This document shows, piece after piece, positions 1 to 9,736 of a stretch of DNA of 64,000 nucleotides (position 1 is its first letter; each line of letters begins with the position of its first letter). The DNA is from an uncultured Paracoccaceae bacterium (GTDB lineage: Bacteria; Pseudomonadota; Alphaproteobacteria; Rhodobacterales; Rhodobacteraceae): the NCBI GenBank assembly GCA_947489705.1, contig CANLEQ010000007.1:29937-93936 (forward strand). Direction: 5' to 3'. The notes under the pieces were generated by a model that did no database searches, had not been told where the DNA came from, and saw only the letters and a program-made list of their open reading frames with translations. The position numbers and the translations under genes are program-made.

Positions 1-747
1 CCGGTGAAACGGGTGATCGATTACAACGTGAAGGTTCGTGTGAAAGGCGACGGCTCGGGCGTGGACCTTGCCAACGTCAAGATGAGCATGAACCCGTTCG
101 ACGAGATCGCGGTCGAGCAGGCGATCCGCATGAAGGAGGCGGGCACCGCCGAGGAAGTCGTCGCCGTCTCCATCGGGGTGAAACAGGCGCAGGAAACCCT
201 GCGCACCGCGCTCGCCATGGGTGCCGATCGCGCGATCCTGATCGTCGCCTCCGACGACGTGCACAAGGATATCGAACCGCTTGCCGTCGCCAAGCTGCTC
301 AAGGGTGTCGTGGACGAGGAGCAACCGGGCATCGTGCTCTGCGGCAAGCAGGCGATCGACAACGACATGAACGCCACGGGCCAGATGCTGGCCGCGCTCC
401 TGGGCTGGGGCCAGGCGACCTTCGCCTCGGCAATCGAGATCGAGGGGGATCAGGCCCTGGTCAAGCGCGAGGTCGACGGCGGCATGCAATCGATCAAGGT
501 GAAGATGCCGGCCGTGATCTCGGTCGATCTGCGCCTCAACGAGCCGCGCTATGCGTCGCTTCCCAACATCATGAAGGCGAAGAAGAAGCCGCTGGAAGAG
601 AAGACGCCCGAGAATTACGGCGTCGACATCTCGCCGCGGCTCGAGATCGTCACGACGACCGAGCCCCCGGAACGCAAGGGCGGCGTGATCGTCGAGTCGG
701 TCGACGATCTCGTGGACAAGCTGAAAAACGAAGCGGGGGTGATCTGA
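1..747 (+). CDS. etfB: Electron transfer flavoprotein beta subunit, 5' end cut by window
   Basis: Small subunit of the ETF heterodimer, which takes electrons from acyl-CoA and other flavin dehydrogenases and passes them to ETF-ubiquinone oxidoreductase. The reading frame is open from base 1; the family usually has about five more N-terminal residues before the [12 protein letters not shown] segment seen here, so the true start lies just outside the window and the first GTG (base 4) is internal. The family's conserved core is visible, including [25 protein letters not shown] and [15 protein letters not shown], which contributes to the AMP site. The stop overlaps the ATG of etfA by one base (TGATG), the usual coupled etfBA pair. 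Function is secure from sequence similarity. Confidence 0.96.
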   Translation, partial: PVKRVIDYNVKVRVKGDGSGVDLANVKMSMNPFDEIAVEQAIRMKEAGTAEEVVAVSIGVKQAQETLRTALAMGADRAILIVASDDVHKDIEPLAVAKLLKGVVDEEQPGIVLCGKQAIDNDMNATGQMLAALLGWGQATFASAIEIEGDQALVKREVDGGMQSIKVKMPAVISVDLRLNEPRYASLPNIMKAKKKPLEEKTPENYGVDISPRLEIVTTTEPPERKGGVIVESVDDLVDKLKNEAGVI

Positions 748-1673
748 TGGCGGTTCTTCTTCTGGCCGAGGTCAATGGCGGCAAGCTCAACATGGATGCG
801 ACGGCAAAGGCCGTGACGGCCGCGGCGAAACTCGGCGAGGTCACCATCCTCTGCGCCGGGGAAACCTGCGCCGATGCCGGCCGGGAGGCCGCGACGATCG
901 ATGGCGTCGCAAAGGTTCTCGTGGCCGAGGATGCGCTTTACGGGCACCGGCTGGCCGAACCCACCGCGGCGCTTCTGGTCAGCCTCGCGGGTGATTACGA
1001 CCACGTCGCGGCACCGGCCACCACGGATGCCAAGAACATCCTGCCGCGGGTTGCGGCGCTGCTCGACGTGATGATGATCACCGACGTGTCGGGCATCATA
1101 GACGGCGACACGTTCGAACGCCCGGTCTATGCCGGCAACGCAATCCAGACGGTCAAGTCGCGTGACCCCAAGAAGGTGCTGTCGATCCGCACCTCGACCT
1201 TCGACGTCGCGGGCACGGGCGGCGCGGCCGAGGTCGCCGAGATCGGGACCGCCGAGGCACCCGGCCTGTCGGAATGGGTCGAGGATCACGTCGCGGAATC
1301 GGATCGTCCGGAACTCACCAGCGCGCATATCGTCGTCTCGGGCGGTCGCGGCATCGGCTCCGAAGAGAACTTCGCGATGGTCGAGAAGCTGGCCGACAAG
1401 CTCGGGGCGGCTGTCGGCGCATCGCGGGCCGCGGTCGATTCCGGGTATGCGCCGAACGACTGGCAGGTGGGCCAGACCGGCAAGGTCGTCGCCCCGGATC
1501 TCTACATCGCGCTGGGCATTTCCGGCGCCATCCAGCACCTCGCCGGAATGAAGGACAGCAAGGTCATCGTCGCGATCAACAAGGACGAGGAGGCGCCGAT
1601 CTTCCAGGTCGCCGATTACGGTCTTGTCGCAGACCTCTTCCAGGCCGTCCCGGAACTGACCGAGAAACTTTGA
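747..1673 (+). CDS. etfA: Electron transfer flavoprotein alpha subunit
   Basis: Large, FAD-binding subunit of ETF, partner of the preceding gene. 308 aa is the normal length. The N-terminal half is the ETF domain; the C-terminal half shows the FAD-binding signature with [14 protein letters not shown] near residue 195 and later [20 protein letters not shown] and [12 protein letters not shown]. Translation starts at the ATG that shares its A with the etfB stop. The next gene is 3-hydroxybutyryl-CoA dehydrogenase, so this is a fatty-acid/PHB electron-transfer group, an arrangement common in Rhodobacterales. Nothing is unusual in the protein. Confidence 0.97.
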   Translation: MAVLLLAEVNGGKLNMDATAKAVTAAAKLGEVTILCAGETCADAGREAATIDGVAKVLVAEDALYGHRLAEPTAALLVSLAGDYDHVAAPATTDAKNILPRVAALLDVMMITDVSGIIDGDTFERPVYAGNAIQTVKSRDPKKVLSIRTSTFDVAGTGGAAEVAEIGTAEAPGLSEWVEDHVAESDRPELTSAHIVVSGGRGIGSEENFAMVEKLADKLGAAVGASRAAVDSGYAPNDWQVGQTGKVVAPDLYIALGISGAIQHLAGMKDSKVIVAINKDEEAPIFQVADYGLVADLFQAVPELTEKL

Positions 1674-1683
1674 CGGGATCTTC

Positions 1684-1726
1684 CGCCCGAAGCATCGGCG
1701 TGGCGACACGCAGGAGGCTTCGGGCG
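1684..1726 (+). other. Inverted repeat between etfA and hbd
   Basis: Perfect 10-bp arms (CGCCCGAAGC at 1684-1693 and GCTTCGGGCG at 1717-1726) enclose a 23-base loop. No T-run follows, so it is not a classical terminator. It may be an intercistronic mRNA structure that separates etfBA from the next gene or stabilises the upstream message. Confidence 0.5.
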
Positions 1727-1752
1727 CGCCGGCGGAACAGAAACGGAGACGA

Positions 1753-2631
1753 ATGATGAAGGTTGAAACCGTCGGCGTAGTAGGCGCGGGCCAGATGGGC
1801 AACGGGATCGCGCATGTCTTCGCTTTATCGGGCTACGACGTTCTGCTGACGGATGTCGATGCGGCGGCGCTCGACCGGGCGCTCGCGACGATCGGACGAA
1901 ATCTCGACCGTCAGGTCAGCCGCGAGAAGATCTCCCCCAGCGATCGCGATGCCGCCATGGAGCGCCTGAAGACCACCCCGACGCTGACCGAGCTGGGCCA
2001 GTCCGATCTGGTGATCGAAGCCGCGACCGAACGCGAGAGCGTCAAGGATGCCATCTTCGCCGAACTCGTCCCGGCCCTGAAGCCCGGGACGATCCTGACA
2101 TCCAACACCTCGTCGATCTCGATCACGCGGCTCGCCTCGAAGACCGACCGGCCGGAGAAGTTCCTGGGCTTTCACTTCATGAACCCGGTCCCGGTCATGA
2201 GCCTCGTCGAGCTCATCCGCGGGATCGCCACCGACGAGGCCACGTTCGAGACCTGCATGGAAGTCGTCTCGCGACTGGGCAAGACCGCCGCCGTGGCCGA
2301 GGATTTCCCCGCCTTTATCGTCAACCGCATCCTGATGCCGATGATCAACGAGGCTGTCTATGTCCTCTACGAGGGGGTGGGAGACGTGCGTTCTATCGAC
2401 AAGGCGATGAAGCTCGGCACCAACCACCCGATGGGGCCGCTCGAGCTTGCCGATTTCATCGGTCTCGATACCTGTCTCGCGATCATGAACGTGCTGCACG
2501 ACGGGCTGGCCGATACCAAGTACCGCCCCTGCCCGCTGCTGACGAAATATGTCGAAGCCGGGTGGCTCGGTCGCAAGACCGGGCGGGGATTCTACGATTA
2601 CAGCGGGGACGAGCCGGTTCCCACGCGCTAG
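1753..2631 (+). CDS. hbd: 3-hydroxybutyryl-CoA dehydrogenase
   Basis: NAD-dependent oxidation of 3-hydroxybutyryl-CoA to acetoacetyl-CoA (or the reverse), linking beta-oxidation and butyrate/PHB metabolism in the cytoplasm. The Rossmann motif GVVGAGQMGNGIAHVFA is near residues 8-24. The catalytic region GFHFMNPVPVMSLVELIRG and the C-terminal segment NHPMGPLELADFIGLD are typical of the family; 292 aa is full length. Two consecutive ATGs exist (1753 and 1756); both follow a GGAG-like ribosome site at about 1745. It lies 79 nt after etfA, whose product would accept electrons from the acyl-CoA dehydrogenase of the same pathway. The 3' end overlaps the convergent dedA gene by 4 nt. Confidence 0.93.
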   Translation: MMKVETVGVVGAGQMGNGIAHVFALSGYDVLLTDVDAAALDRALATIGRNLDRQVSREKISPSDRDAAMERLKTTPTLTELGQSDLVIEAATERESVKDAIFAELVPALKPGTILTSNTSSISITRLASKTDRPEKFLGFHFMNPVPVMSLVELIRGIATDEATFETCMEVVSRLGKTAAVAEDFPAFIVNRILMPMINEAVYVLYEGVGDVRSIDKAMKLGTNHPMGPLELADFIGLDTCLAIMNVLHDGLADTKYRPCPLLTKYVEAGWLGRKTGRGFYDYSGDEPVPTR

Positions 2632-3245
2632 GTTTCGCGCGCCTTGGGCGCACGACGCCGATAGGTCGCGACGCGCCAGACATACCATGCCGCGATCGCG
2701 ACGACGACCGCCGTCGAGACCGGGTTGAGATATTGCGAGACCCGCTCGTATTGCGATTCCAGAAGATACCCCGCACCTGTCAGCAGTGCGGTCCAGAGGC
2801 TCGTTCCGAGCGCGGAATAGGCGAGGAACCTGCCAAAGGGCATCGGGACCAGTCCGGCCGGCACGGAGATGAACGTTCTCACCGTCGGTACGAGACGACC
2901 GATCAGGACCGCGGCGCCTCCATGGCGATCGAACCATTGCTGCGCCTGATCGAACTCGTCCGGCGATACGGTCAGCCATCGGCCGTACCTGGCCGCCAAC
3001 CGCCGGATCCGTTCAGGCCCCACCTTCAGCCCGATCCAGTACCACAGCGCCGCGCCGGCAAGGGATCCGACGATTCCCGCGATCAGCACGCCCCAGAAAT
3101 TCATCGGCCCCGTTGCGGCGGTAAAGCCGGCAAGCGGCATGATCAATTCGGACGGGATCGGCGGAAAGACATTCTCGGCGAACATCAGCAACGCGATGCC
3201 GACATAGCCGACCTGCTCCACGATACCCGAAATCCAGTCGAACAT
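2628..3245 (-). CDS. DedA/SNARE-associated family membrane protein
   Basis: Predicted inner-membrane protein of the DedA superfamily; members act as lipid or undecaprenyl-phosphate flippases or affect membrane potential, but the substrate of this one is unknown. The signature FAENVFPPIPSELIMPLAGF lies near residues 19-38 and the family's second motif region (RLVPTVRTFISVPAGL) is in the middle, with several hydrophobic segments. The start is ATG at 3245, seven codons inside the longest frame, because AAAGGAGGTG sits just before it. 205 aa. It converges with hbd (4-nt overlap) and is separated from HPr by 111 nt. Confidence 0.85.
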   Translation of the reverse strand: MFDWISGIVEQVGYVGIALLMFAENVFPPIPSELIMPLAGFTAATGPMNFWGVLIAGIVGSLAGAALWYWIGLKVGPERIRRLAARYGRWLTVSPDEFDQAQQWFDRHGGAAVLIGRLVPTVRTFISVPAGLVPMPFGRFLAYSALGTSLWTALLTGAGYLLESQYERVSQYLNPVSTAVVVAIAAWYVWRVATYRRRAPKARET

Positions 3246-3356
3246 GCGTGCACCTCCTTTGGTCACGACCCGAACAAGATCCCCACGGCTTCCGTTCCGT
3301 TGCCCGGGCCCGGCCGTAGGGAAACACGGGTTGCGGATGGACGAACGCGTCGGCGG

Positions 3357-3626
3357 CTACATGCCTTCGCCGAACCGGTCGCCGACGAGGGCCTCGATGG
3401 CATCGGCCAGAAGGTCGGCCTGCGCACCGCTGGTCTCGACCTCGATATAGGTTCCGCGCGATGCGGCCAGCATCAGAAGGCCCATGATGCTGTCGCCGGA
3501 GGCACTTTGTCCGTCGCGCCGGATCTCGGCATGAGCGTCGTAGCTCTCGACGGTTTCGACGAGCTTGGCCGATGCGCGCGCATGAAGGCCCTTCTCGTTC
3601 ACGATTTCCAGTCTGCGCTTGGCCAA
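3357..3626 (-). CDS. ptsH: HPr-family phosphocarrier protein
   Basis: Small phosphocarrier of the PTS. The phosphoacceptor His15 lies in GLHARASAK and Ser46, the HPr-kinase target position, lies in GDSIMGLL; both are where the family has them. 89 aa. It is last in the leftward chain chvI-chvG-hprK-rapZ-EIIA-HPr and begins 3 nt after the EIIA stop. Alphaproteobacteria with this block often have no sugar EIIB/EIIC, so the likely role is regulatory: a phosphorelay from EI-Ntr through HPr to the EIIA protein, gated by HprK. No sugar PTS permease is present in the window. Confidence 0.93.
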   Translation of the reverse strand: MAKRRLEIVNEKGLHARASAKLVETVESYDAHAEIRRDGQSASGDSIMGLLMLAASRGTYIEVETSGAQADLLADAIEALVGDRFGEGM

Positions 3627-3629
3627 GAA

Positions 3630-4049
3630 CTATCCCTTCGCCCCAGCGAGCCGAAGATCCGGCGCGGGATCGCTCAGCGCGTCGAGGTATTTGCGCCCCG
3701 CCATCAACGCGGCATGTACCGCATCGTGCACCGGAAGATGCCGGGATTTTGCAAGTTTGATCAGCAGCGGCAGATTCGCGCCATAGACGATCCGCCGATC
3801 GGCGGGATTGCAGGCCCTGATGCTCAGATTGGAGGGGGAACCGCCGAACATGTCGGTCGCCACGACGACACCGCGGCCCGTATCGACGGCATCGGCTGCG
3901 CGGCAGATCTCGGCCTGCTTTTCGACCCGATCGCATTCGGGCTCGATGGCGATGGCGCACATCCCATCCTGCGGGCCGACCACATGTTCGACCGCGGCGA
4001 GCAATTCCCGGGCCAATCCCCCGTGTGCGACGATGACGATGCCGATCAC
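3630..4049 (-). CDS. PTS EIIA component, mannose (EIIA-Man) family
   Basis: 139-aa EIIA domain with the phosphorylatable His at residue 9 in IVIVAHGG and the family's conserved [16 protein letters not shown] segment. It accepts phosphate from HPr. No IIB or IIC partner is encoded nearby, so a regulatory role is likely. The start is GTG at 4049, which overlaps the rapZ stop as GTGA; this is the only sensible start since the protein begins [11 protein letters not shown] as in homologues. It belongs to the hprK-rapZ-EIIA-HPr chain conserved next to chvIG in alphaproteobacteria. Confidence 0.9.
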   Translation of the reverse strand: MIGIVIVAHGGLARELLAAVEHVVGPQDGMCAIAIEPECDRVEKQAEICRAADAVDTGRGVVVATDMFGGSPSNLSIRACNPADRRIVYGANLPLLIKLAKSRHLPVHDAVHAALMAGRKYLDALSDPAPDLRLAGAKG

Positions 4050-4945
4050 GGCTTAGATTCCCCTGCCTGGCCACGCTGCATTCCGGCATGGCGCTCAAGC
4101 TCACGGTGGCGAGTTGACACCCGCCACCCCTCCTGCGCAAGGGCTTTTGCCAGGTATTCCGCTACGGCAACGGATCTGTGTTGGCCGCCTGTACACCCAA
4201 GCGCGATCGCCAGGTGCGTCTTGCCCTCTTCGCGGTAGGCAGGCAGGATCGACAGGATCAGGCCGGACAGTTTCGCGAAGAACGCATCGAACCGTGGATC
4301 GCCCGCGACGTAGGTCGCGACCGCGGCGTCCCGGCCGTCGCGCCGCCGCAGGTCGGGCTCCCAATGCGGGTTGCGCAGGAAACGCAAGTCGAACACCAGA
4401 TCGACCCCGCGCGGCAACCCGCGCTTGTAGGAAAAGGACTGCACCGACAGGGCGAGCCCCGGTGCCGCCCCGTCCTCGAAGAGCCGCGCCAGTTCGGCGC
4501 GCAGGTCGTGCGGGGTCATCTCCGAGGTATCGATCAGGATCTCTGCGCGCTCGCGTATCGGTTGCAGCAAATCCGCCTCGCGGGCGATGCCGGCCGCAGG
4601 CGTCTCCTGCGGGGCCAGCGGGTGCCGGCGGCGGGTCTCGGAATAGCGGCGCTGCAGGACCTCGCCGTTGGCGTCGAGATAGAGGATCTCGGCGCGCATT
4701 TCGGGCCACGCCGTCAGCCGCGCGATGAGATCGACCATCGCGTCGGTGGTGAAATCGCGATTGCGGGCATCGACGCCGAGCGCCAGACGCCGGGCATCCC
4801 CCGGAACCAGCAGGCGATCGATCAGCGACAGGGGCAGGTTGTCGATCGCTTCGAACCCCATATCCTCGAGCGCGTTGATCGCGGTCGATCGCCCGGCACC
4901 GGACGGCCCCGTCACGAGGACCAGATGTGTCTGTTCGCCCGTCAA
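4046..4945 (-). CDS. rapZ: RNase adapter protein RapZ (YvcJ family P-loop protein)
   Basis: Nucleotide-binding regulator; in enterobacteria RapZ guides RNase E to the GlmZ small RNA, while the target in alphaproteobacteria is not established. With a TTG start at 4945 the protein is 299 aa, the usual size; this TTG overlaps the hprK stop (TTGA), and the Walker A GPSGAGRS then falls at residues 13-20. A longer frame with an ATG at 4996 would run into hprK and has no support. The C-terminal signature [13 protein letters not shown] is intact. It lies between hprK and EIIA, all overlapping by 4 nt, so these genes are very likely cotranslated. Confidence 0.9.
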   Translation of the reverse strand: MTGEQTHLVLVTGPSGAGRSTAINALEDMGFEAIDNLPLSLIDRLLVPGDARRLALGVDARNRDFTTDAMVDLIARLTAWPEMRAEILYLDANGEVLQRRYSETRRRHPLAPQETPAAGIAREADLLQPIRERAEILIDTSEMTPHDLRAELARLFEDGAAPGLALSVQSFSYKRGLPRGVDLVFDLRFLRNPHWEPDLRRRDGRDAAVATYVAGDPRFDAFFAKLSGLILSILPAYREEGKTHLAIALGCTGGQHRSVAVAEYLAKALAQEGWRVSTRHRELERHAGMQRGQAGESKP

Positions 4946-5376
4946 GATTGTTCCAAATCCGTTCTCCCACCCTTGAGATACTGCGCGATCGCCCATGCAA
5001 GATGGGGATGTTGCGCGCCGTGAATCAAGGGGCATGAGCAGCCCAGCGCGCTCCACTCACGAAGAGGTGGGAGACGCGTGTCTTCCGCCCGGTCGAGGTC
5101 GACGGCGAGCGCGATGGCCGTCGGTGGTGCCGGTTCCGCCGCGAGGATGCCGATGCCCCGTGCCTCTATCCTTCCCAGAATGGCCGGTGGCGCCCAGGCG
5201 AGCAGCGCCGCACCGCGCCGTGCGAGGCACGTACGGTCATCGGCGACGAGGCGACCGCCCATGCCCAGAAGGCCGAGCGCGAGGGTCGATTTGCCGCGTC
5301 CGGCCGCGCCCATGACGATGACGCCGCGCCCGTCGAGGGCGACGGTGCTCGCATGGACGATCAGGCCCGCGATCAT
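4942..5376 (-). CDS. hprK: HPr kinase/phosphorylase, short alphaproteobacterial form
   Basis: Phosphorylates HPr on Ser46 using ATP. 144 aa, only the C-terminal catalytic domain of Gram-positive HprK (about 310 aa), as is normal for alphaproteobacteria. The Walker [10 protein letters not shown] is at residues 22-30, followed by the acidic pair in [13 protein letters not shown] at 5376 is chosen because it overlaps the chvG stop (ATGA) and the protein then begins [11 protein letters not shown] as in homologues. The longer reading frame upstream is an antisense shadow. Position directly after the ChvG kinase suggests that envelope/acid signalling and the PTS relay share one transcript. Confidence 0.9.
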   Translation of the reverse strand: MIAGLIVHASTVALDGRGVIVMGAAGRGKSTLALGLLGMGGRLVADDRTCLARRGAALLAWAPPAILGRIEARGIGILAAEPAPPTAIALAVDLDRAEDTRLPPLREWSALGCSCPLIHGAQHPHLAWAIAQYLKGGRTDLEQS

Positions 5377-6995
5377 ACCGGAAGGCCCACGACGAACCGC
5401 GCACCCGACGTGGCCGCGGAGGCGTTCCGTGCGACGGGGCTGATGTTCTCGGCCCAGATCACGCCGCCATGCGCCTCGACGATCTGTTTCGAGATGGCAA
5501 GACCGAGGCCGGAATTGTCTCCGAACTGCGCCGGGGGACGCTCGGAATAGAAGCGGTCGAAGATCTTGGAAAGCGCGCTTTCGGGGATGCCGGGTCCGGT
5601 ATCCTCGACCACGACGAGGACGCGGTTGTCGCGCCGTCGCGCCCAGACGCGGATGGCATCGCCTTCGCCGCAAAACGATATGGCATTGGTGATGAGGTTC
5701 ACGAAGACCTGCGCCATCCGGCTTTCCAACCCCTCGATCGGAAGCGGGTCTTCGGGCAGATCCGCGATGAGGTGGATCCCCTTTTCGGCCGCCTGCCCGC
5801 CCAGATGATCGGTGAGGTTGCGCAGCAGCTCCAGCAAATCGAAGCGTTCCTCGTCCTCCTTGACCAGTTCGCTGTCGAGGCGCGACGCGTTGGAGATATC
5901 GCTCACCAACCGGTCGAGGCGCCGGACGTCGTGCTCGATCAGGTCGAGCAGCCGTTTGCGATGCTCCTCCTTGCGAACGATCCGCAGCGATCCGACGGCC
6001 GAGCGCAACGATGCGAGCGGGTTCTTGATCTCGTGCGCAACGTCGGCCGCGAATTGCTCGTTCGCCTCGATCCGGTCGTAGAGGGCGGCGACCATGCCCC
6101 GCAATGCGCCGGAAAGCCGACCGATCTCGTCCGCGCGGTGGGTCAGGTCGGGGATGAGGACGCGGGCCGGTTTGACGGTGTCGGCGTTCCTCTCGCGCCC
6201 GACCTCCACCGCCGCGGCCAGATCGGCCAGCGGATTGGCGATTGTGGAGGCAAGCAGCAGGCTCAGGCCGACGGAAACCGCGATGGCCAAGAGAAAGATC
6301 TGCAGGAGCTTTTCGCGCTCCGCCCGTACGAGACGATCGGTCTCACCCTGTCGCGACGCCAGTCCGACCACGCCGATTGTCTGTCCGTCGCGCGTGACCG
6401 GGACGACTGCGCCGATGACCGCCTGACCGGAGTCGTCCCGTCCGAGATCGACGATGGCGCGCTCTTGCGAAAGGCCCCTGAGCAGGGCCCGCGCCGAATT
6501 TCGTCGAGGTGTCACTGCACCCTGGTCCGACGGGAGGAGCGCCGCCGCCTTCCTCAGGGCCACCAGCGCATCGGTGATCGGTGCGCGGCGCGGGCTGCCC
6601 TGCGCGTCGCCCTGCCCCTCCGCAAGTGTTGCGAAGGCGACCACGCGGCGGTCGCCGTCGAAGACGAAGATACGGTCGGCCGATGTGACCTCGAGGCCCG
6701 AGAGCATTTGCGATGCCGTGAGTTCGGCGCTTGGCGGCGCGGCCGAGAGGCGCGCCTCGATCGTCCGGGCCACCAGATGCGCCTCGCGGAGCAAAGCGGC
6801 CTTGCCCTGCTGGCCGAGAGAGGTCCGGAACGGCGCGACGAGCAGTACGGCGCCGACCAGAACCAGAAGCGCGAGGAGATTGATGACGACGATATTGCGC
6901 GCGAGCGACGAGCGGTTGAAAATCGCATCGCGGCGGCGATGCGCGATCCCTGCCGCCATATGCGCCGGCCTGCCGGTTTCCGTCGCCGCCGTCAC
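5373..6995 (-). CDS. chvG: Sensor histidine kinase ChvG (ExoS family)
   Basis: Membrane histidine kinase partner of ChvI, controlling envelope, acid and host-associated responses in alphaproteobacteria. 540 aa. A first membrane segment lies at about residues 34-56, a periplasmic sensor domain at about 57-235, a second membrane helix at about 238-256, then HAMP. The phosphoacceptor His321 is in AADVAHEIKNPLASLR, and the ATPase domain shows NLITNAISF, DTGPGIP and NSGLGLAIS. The start codon is GTG at 6995, five bases after the chvI stop; an ATG twelve codons further in is an alternative. The gene is followed by overlapping hprK. Confidence 0.94.
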   Translation of the reverse strand: MTAATETGRPAHMAAGIAHRRRDAIFNRSSLARNIVVINLLALLVLVGAVLLVAPFRTSLGQQGKAALLREAHLVARTIEARLSAAPPSAELTASQMLSGLEVTSADRIFVFDGDRRVVAFATLAEGQGDAQGSPRRAPITDALVALRKAAALLPSDQGAVTPRRNSARALLRGLSQERAIVDLGRDDSGQAVIGAVVPVTRDGQTIGVVGLASRQGETDRLVRAEREKLLQIFLLAIAVSVGLSLLLASTIANPLADLAAAVEVGRERNADTVKPARVLIPDLTHRADEIGRLSGALRGMVAALYDRIEANEQFAADVAHEIKNPLASLRSAVGSLRIVRKEEHRKRLLDLIEHDVRRLDRLVSDISNASRLDSELVKEDEERFDLLELLRNLTDHLGGQAAEKGIHLIADLPEDPLPIEGLESRMAQVFVNLITNAISFCGEGDAIRVWARRRDNRVLVVVEDTGPGIPESALSKIFDRFYSERPPAQFGDNSGLGLAISKQIVEAHGGVIWAENISPVARNASAATSGARFVVGLPV

Positions 6996-7000
6996 TCGCC

Positions 7001-7702
7001 CTATTCCTCGTTGTAGCGATAGCCGATACCGTAGAGCGTCTCGATCGCGGTAAAGCCGTCGTCGACGCTGCGCAACTTCTTTCGCAAACGCTTGATATGA
7101 CTGTCGATGGTTCGGTCGTCGACGTAGATCTGATCGTCATACGCCACGTCCATCAGCTGATCGCGCGACTTCACGAAGCCGGGCCGCTGCGCGAGCGCCT
7201 GCAACAGCAGAAATTCGGTGACGGTCAGCGACACGGCCTCGCCCTTCCATCTCACGGCGTGGCGCGCGGGGTCCATGGACAGCGATCCGCGCGTAATGAC
7301 CTGGCTCGCCTCGGCCTGGGTCACCTCGCCGCCGGCAAGCAGATCCTGCCGGCGCAGCAGCGACCGGATCCGCTCGACCAGCAGGCGCTGCGAGAAGGGC
7401 TTCTTGACGTAGTCGTCGGCCCCCATCCGAAGGCCCAGAACCTCGTCGATCTCGTCGTCCTTGGAGGTCAGCAGGATGATCGGCATCGCCGTCTTGGGGC
7501 GCACCCGCTGAAGAAGGTCCATGCCATCCATCCGCGGCATCTTGATGTCGAAGACGGCCATGTCGGGCATCTTGCGTTCGAACGCCTCGAGCGCCTGCTG
7601 ACCGTCGTGATAGGTCTCCACATCGAAGCCCTCCGCCTCGAGCGTCATCGCGACCGAGGCCAGGATGTTTCTGTCGTCGTCTACAAGCGCGATCTTCGAC
7701 AT
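7001..7702 (-). CDS. chvI: Response regulator ChvI (OmpR/PhoB family)
   Basis: Receiver plus winged-helix DNA-binding protein. With ATG at 7702 it is 233 aa and begins [10 protein letters not shown]; the phospho-acceptor is Asp52 in VFDIKMP, and the C-terminal OmpR-type domain carries LSVTVTEF-like and [18 protein letters not shown] recognition elements. A longer frame to 7741 lacks support, while AAGGAT precedes 7702. It heads the operon chvI-chvG-hprK-rapZ-EIIA-HPr and is divergent from pckA; the pckA-chvI-chvG order is conserved in rhizobia and Rhodobacterales. Confidence 0.95.
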   Translation of the reverse strand: MSKIALVDDDRNILASVAMTLEAEGFDVETYHDGQQALEAFERKMPDMAVFDIKMPRMDGMDLLQRVRPKTAMPIILLTSKDDEIDEVLGLRMGADDYVKKPFSQRLLVERIRSLLRRQDLLAGGEVTQAEASQVITRGSLSMDPARHAVRWKGEAVSLTVTEFLLLQALAQRPGFVKSRDQLMDVAYDDQIYVDDRTIDSHIKRLRKKLRSVDDGFTAIETLYGIGYRYNEE

Positions 7703-7843
7703 GGCAGCGATCCTTTTTTGCACGTTCGGTGCCTGATCCAAAATTCTCGTTTCTCCGGAGCGGGCATCCCCTTAAGCGCGGTGCCCCGATTCGCGCCGGA
7801 TCCTGAACGACGATTTGCCGTTAAATTCCTTAATGTCGGCTGA

Positions 7844-7902
7844 ATTGCGGCATATATATTGCGGCCATTCCTGATTGCGCTAAACCGTCGTGATTGCGCT
7901 AA
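7844..7902. repeat. Repeated ATTGCG elements in the chvI-pckA intergenic region
   Basis: The 301-nt region 7703-8003 separates divergent chvI and pckA. It contains ATTGCGGC at 7844-7851 and 7858-7865, and an identical 12-mer TGATTGCGCTAA at 7872-7883 and 7891-7902. Four ATTGCG units thus lie on one strand within 59 bases, spaced 14, 17 and 19. An AT-rich stretch (ATATATAT) separates the first two. This looks like a cluster of regulator sites; which regulator binds is not known from the sequence. Confidence 0.6.
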
Positions 7903-8003
7903 CCATCGGTGAATAAAACTTTTTTCGCGATCCTGTTATGCTAACATTCAGCAGCGCGGATCGGGTCTGCGCCCGAAATATGCCACACAGGAGCCATTCA
8001 TCC

Positions 8004-9602
8004 ATGACCGACGGACCCTGCAATCCCGCACATACCCTTGAGGACCAAGGCATCACGGGGCTCGGATCCGTGCGCTACAACCTGACCGAACCGCAATTGA
8101 TGGAAGCCGCTCTCGCCCGCGGAGAGGGCCGGATGGGTCAGGGGGGCACGCTGCTCGTCTCCACGGGAAAGCATACCGGGCGGTCGCCCAAGGACAAGTT
8201 CGTGGTCAGGACCCCTTCTGTCGAGGACACGATCTGGTGGGAAAACAATCCGCCGATGGATCCGGCGAAGTTCGACGCGCTCCATGCGGCGATGCTGGAG
8301 CACATGAAGGGGCGTGACTACTTCGTTCAGGACCTCTTCGGCGGTGCGGATCCGGCGCACAGGCTCGACGTGCGTGTCGTGACCGAACTCGCCTGGCATG
8401 GCCTCTTCATCCGGCACCTGCTCCGCCGTCCGGAACGCGATGCGCTGGACGAATTCGTCCCCGATTTCACAATCATCAACTGCCCCTCGTTCAGTGCCGA
8501 CCCCGAGGCGCATGGCTGCCGATCGGAGACGGTCATCGCGATCAACATGGATGCCAAGCTCATTCTGATCGGCGGCACGGAATATGCGGGCGAAAACAAA
8601 AAATCGGTCTTCACCCTGCTGAACTACCTGCTGCCCGAAAAGGGGATAATGCCGATGCATTGCTCGGCCAACCACGCCCCGGGCAACCCGGTTGACGCGG
8701 CTGTCTTCTTCGGCTTGTCGGGAACCGGCAAGACCACCCTCTCCGCGGATCCCGCCCGGGTCCTGATCGGCGACGACGAACATGGCTGGTCGGAGCGTGG
8801 CACGTTCAACTTCGAGGGCGGCTGCTATGCCAAGACGATCGGTCTCGACCCCGAGGCGGAACCCGAGATCTACGCGACGACGCGGCGCTTCGCCACCGTG
8901 ATCGAGAACATGGTCTATGACGAGCGGACCCGCGCGCTCGACTTCGCGGATGACAGCCTGACCGCCAACATGCGCTGCGCCTATCCGCTGGACTACATCT
9001 CGAATGCCAGCGAATCCGCGATGGGCGGGCATCCCAAGAACATCATCATGCTAACCTGCGATGCCTTCGGGGTGCTCCCCCCGATCGCGCGTCTGACGCC
9101 GGCGCAGGCCATGTATCACTTCCTGTCGGGGTTCACCGCCAAGGTCGCCGGAACGGAACGCGGGGTCACCGAACCGCAGCCCACCTTCTCGACCTGCTTC
9201 GGCGCCCCCTTCATGCCCCGCCGTCCCGAAGTCTACGGGGAACTGCTGAAAAGCAAGATCGCCAAGCACGGCGCGACCTGCTGGCTGGTCAATACCGGGT
9301 GGACGGGCGGTGCCTACGGCGAGGGCCAGCGGATGCCGATCAAGGCGACACGCGCGCTTCTGTCGGCCGCGCTCGACGGATCCCTTCAGAAGGCGCAATT
9401 CCGCAAGGATCCCAATTTCGGTTTCGACGTGCCGACCTCGGTTAGGGGCGTGGCCGATGTCCTGCTCAATCCCCGGCGTACCTGGGACGACGGCGCGGCT
9501 TACGATGCGCAGGCGGCGAAACTCGTCTCGATGTTCTCCGAAAACTTCGCGCAATATGACGAGCATATCGACGACGATGTCCGCGCAATTGCGCTCGGCT
9601 AA
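8004..9602 (+). CDS. pckA: Phosphoenolpyruvate carboxykinase (ATP)
   Basis: Converts oxaloacetate plus ATP to phosphoenolpyruvate, the entry step of gluconeogenesis, in the cytoplasm. ATG at 8004 follows CAGGAG and gives 532 aa, typical of rhizobial and Rhodobacter PckA; the longer frame from 7938 would include promoter sequence. The kinase-1a P-loop GLSGTGKTT is at residues 237-245, followed by the metal-binding LIGDDEHGW; the substrate-binding [14 protein letters not shown] is near the N-terminus. It is divergent from chvI. Confidence 0.97.
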   Translation: MTDGPCNPAHTLEDQGITGLGSVRYNLTEPQLMEAALARGEGRMGQGGTLLVSTGKHTGRSPKDKFVVRTPSVEDTIWWENNPPMDPAKFDALHAAMLEHMKGRDYFVQDLFGGADPAHRLDVRVVTELAWHGLFIRHLLRRPERDALDEFVPDFTIINCPSFSADPEAHGCRSETVIAINMDAKLILIGGTEYAGENKKSVFTLLNYLLPEKGIMPMHCSANHAPGNPVDAAVFFGLSGTGKTTLSADPARVLIGDDEHGWSERGTFNFEGGCYAKTIGLDPEAEPEIYATTRRFATVIENMVYDERTRALDFADDSLTANMRCAYPLDYISNASESAMGGHPKNIIMLTCDAFGVLPPIARLTPAQAMYHFLSGFTAKVAGTERGVTEPQPTFSTCFGAPFMPRRPEVYGELLKSKIAKHGATCWLVNTGWTGGAYGEGQRMPIKATRALLSAALDGSLQKAQFRKDPNFGFDVPTSVRGVADVLLNPRRTWDDGAAYDAQAAKLVSMFSENFAQYDEHIDDDVRAIALG

Positions 9603-9613
9603 ATCATTAACAG

Positions 9614-9658
9614 AGCCGGTGTAATGCATTACCTCGGGTAATTCGAATTTTACCGGCT
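9614..9658. other. Nested palindromes downstream of pckA
   Basis: Within the 134-nt gap after pckA, GCCGGT (9615-9620) and ACCGGC (9652-9657) form outer arms around two perfect palindromes, GTAATGCATTAC (9621-9632) and AATTCGAATT (9640-9649). The composition is much more AT-rich than the flanking genes. It could end pckA transcription or be an operator for the following gene; there is no clear terminal T-run. Confidence 0.45.
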
Positions 9659-9736
9659 AATAACGGAACAACTTTGCCTCACCTTTTCTTGAGAAGCTGA
9701 GCCCCCACCGGGGCACCGATTTTTGAGGAGAGATAC

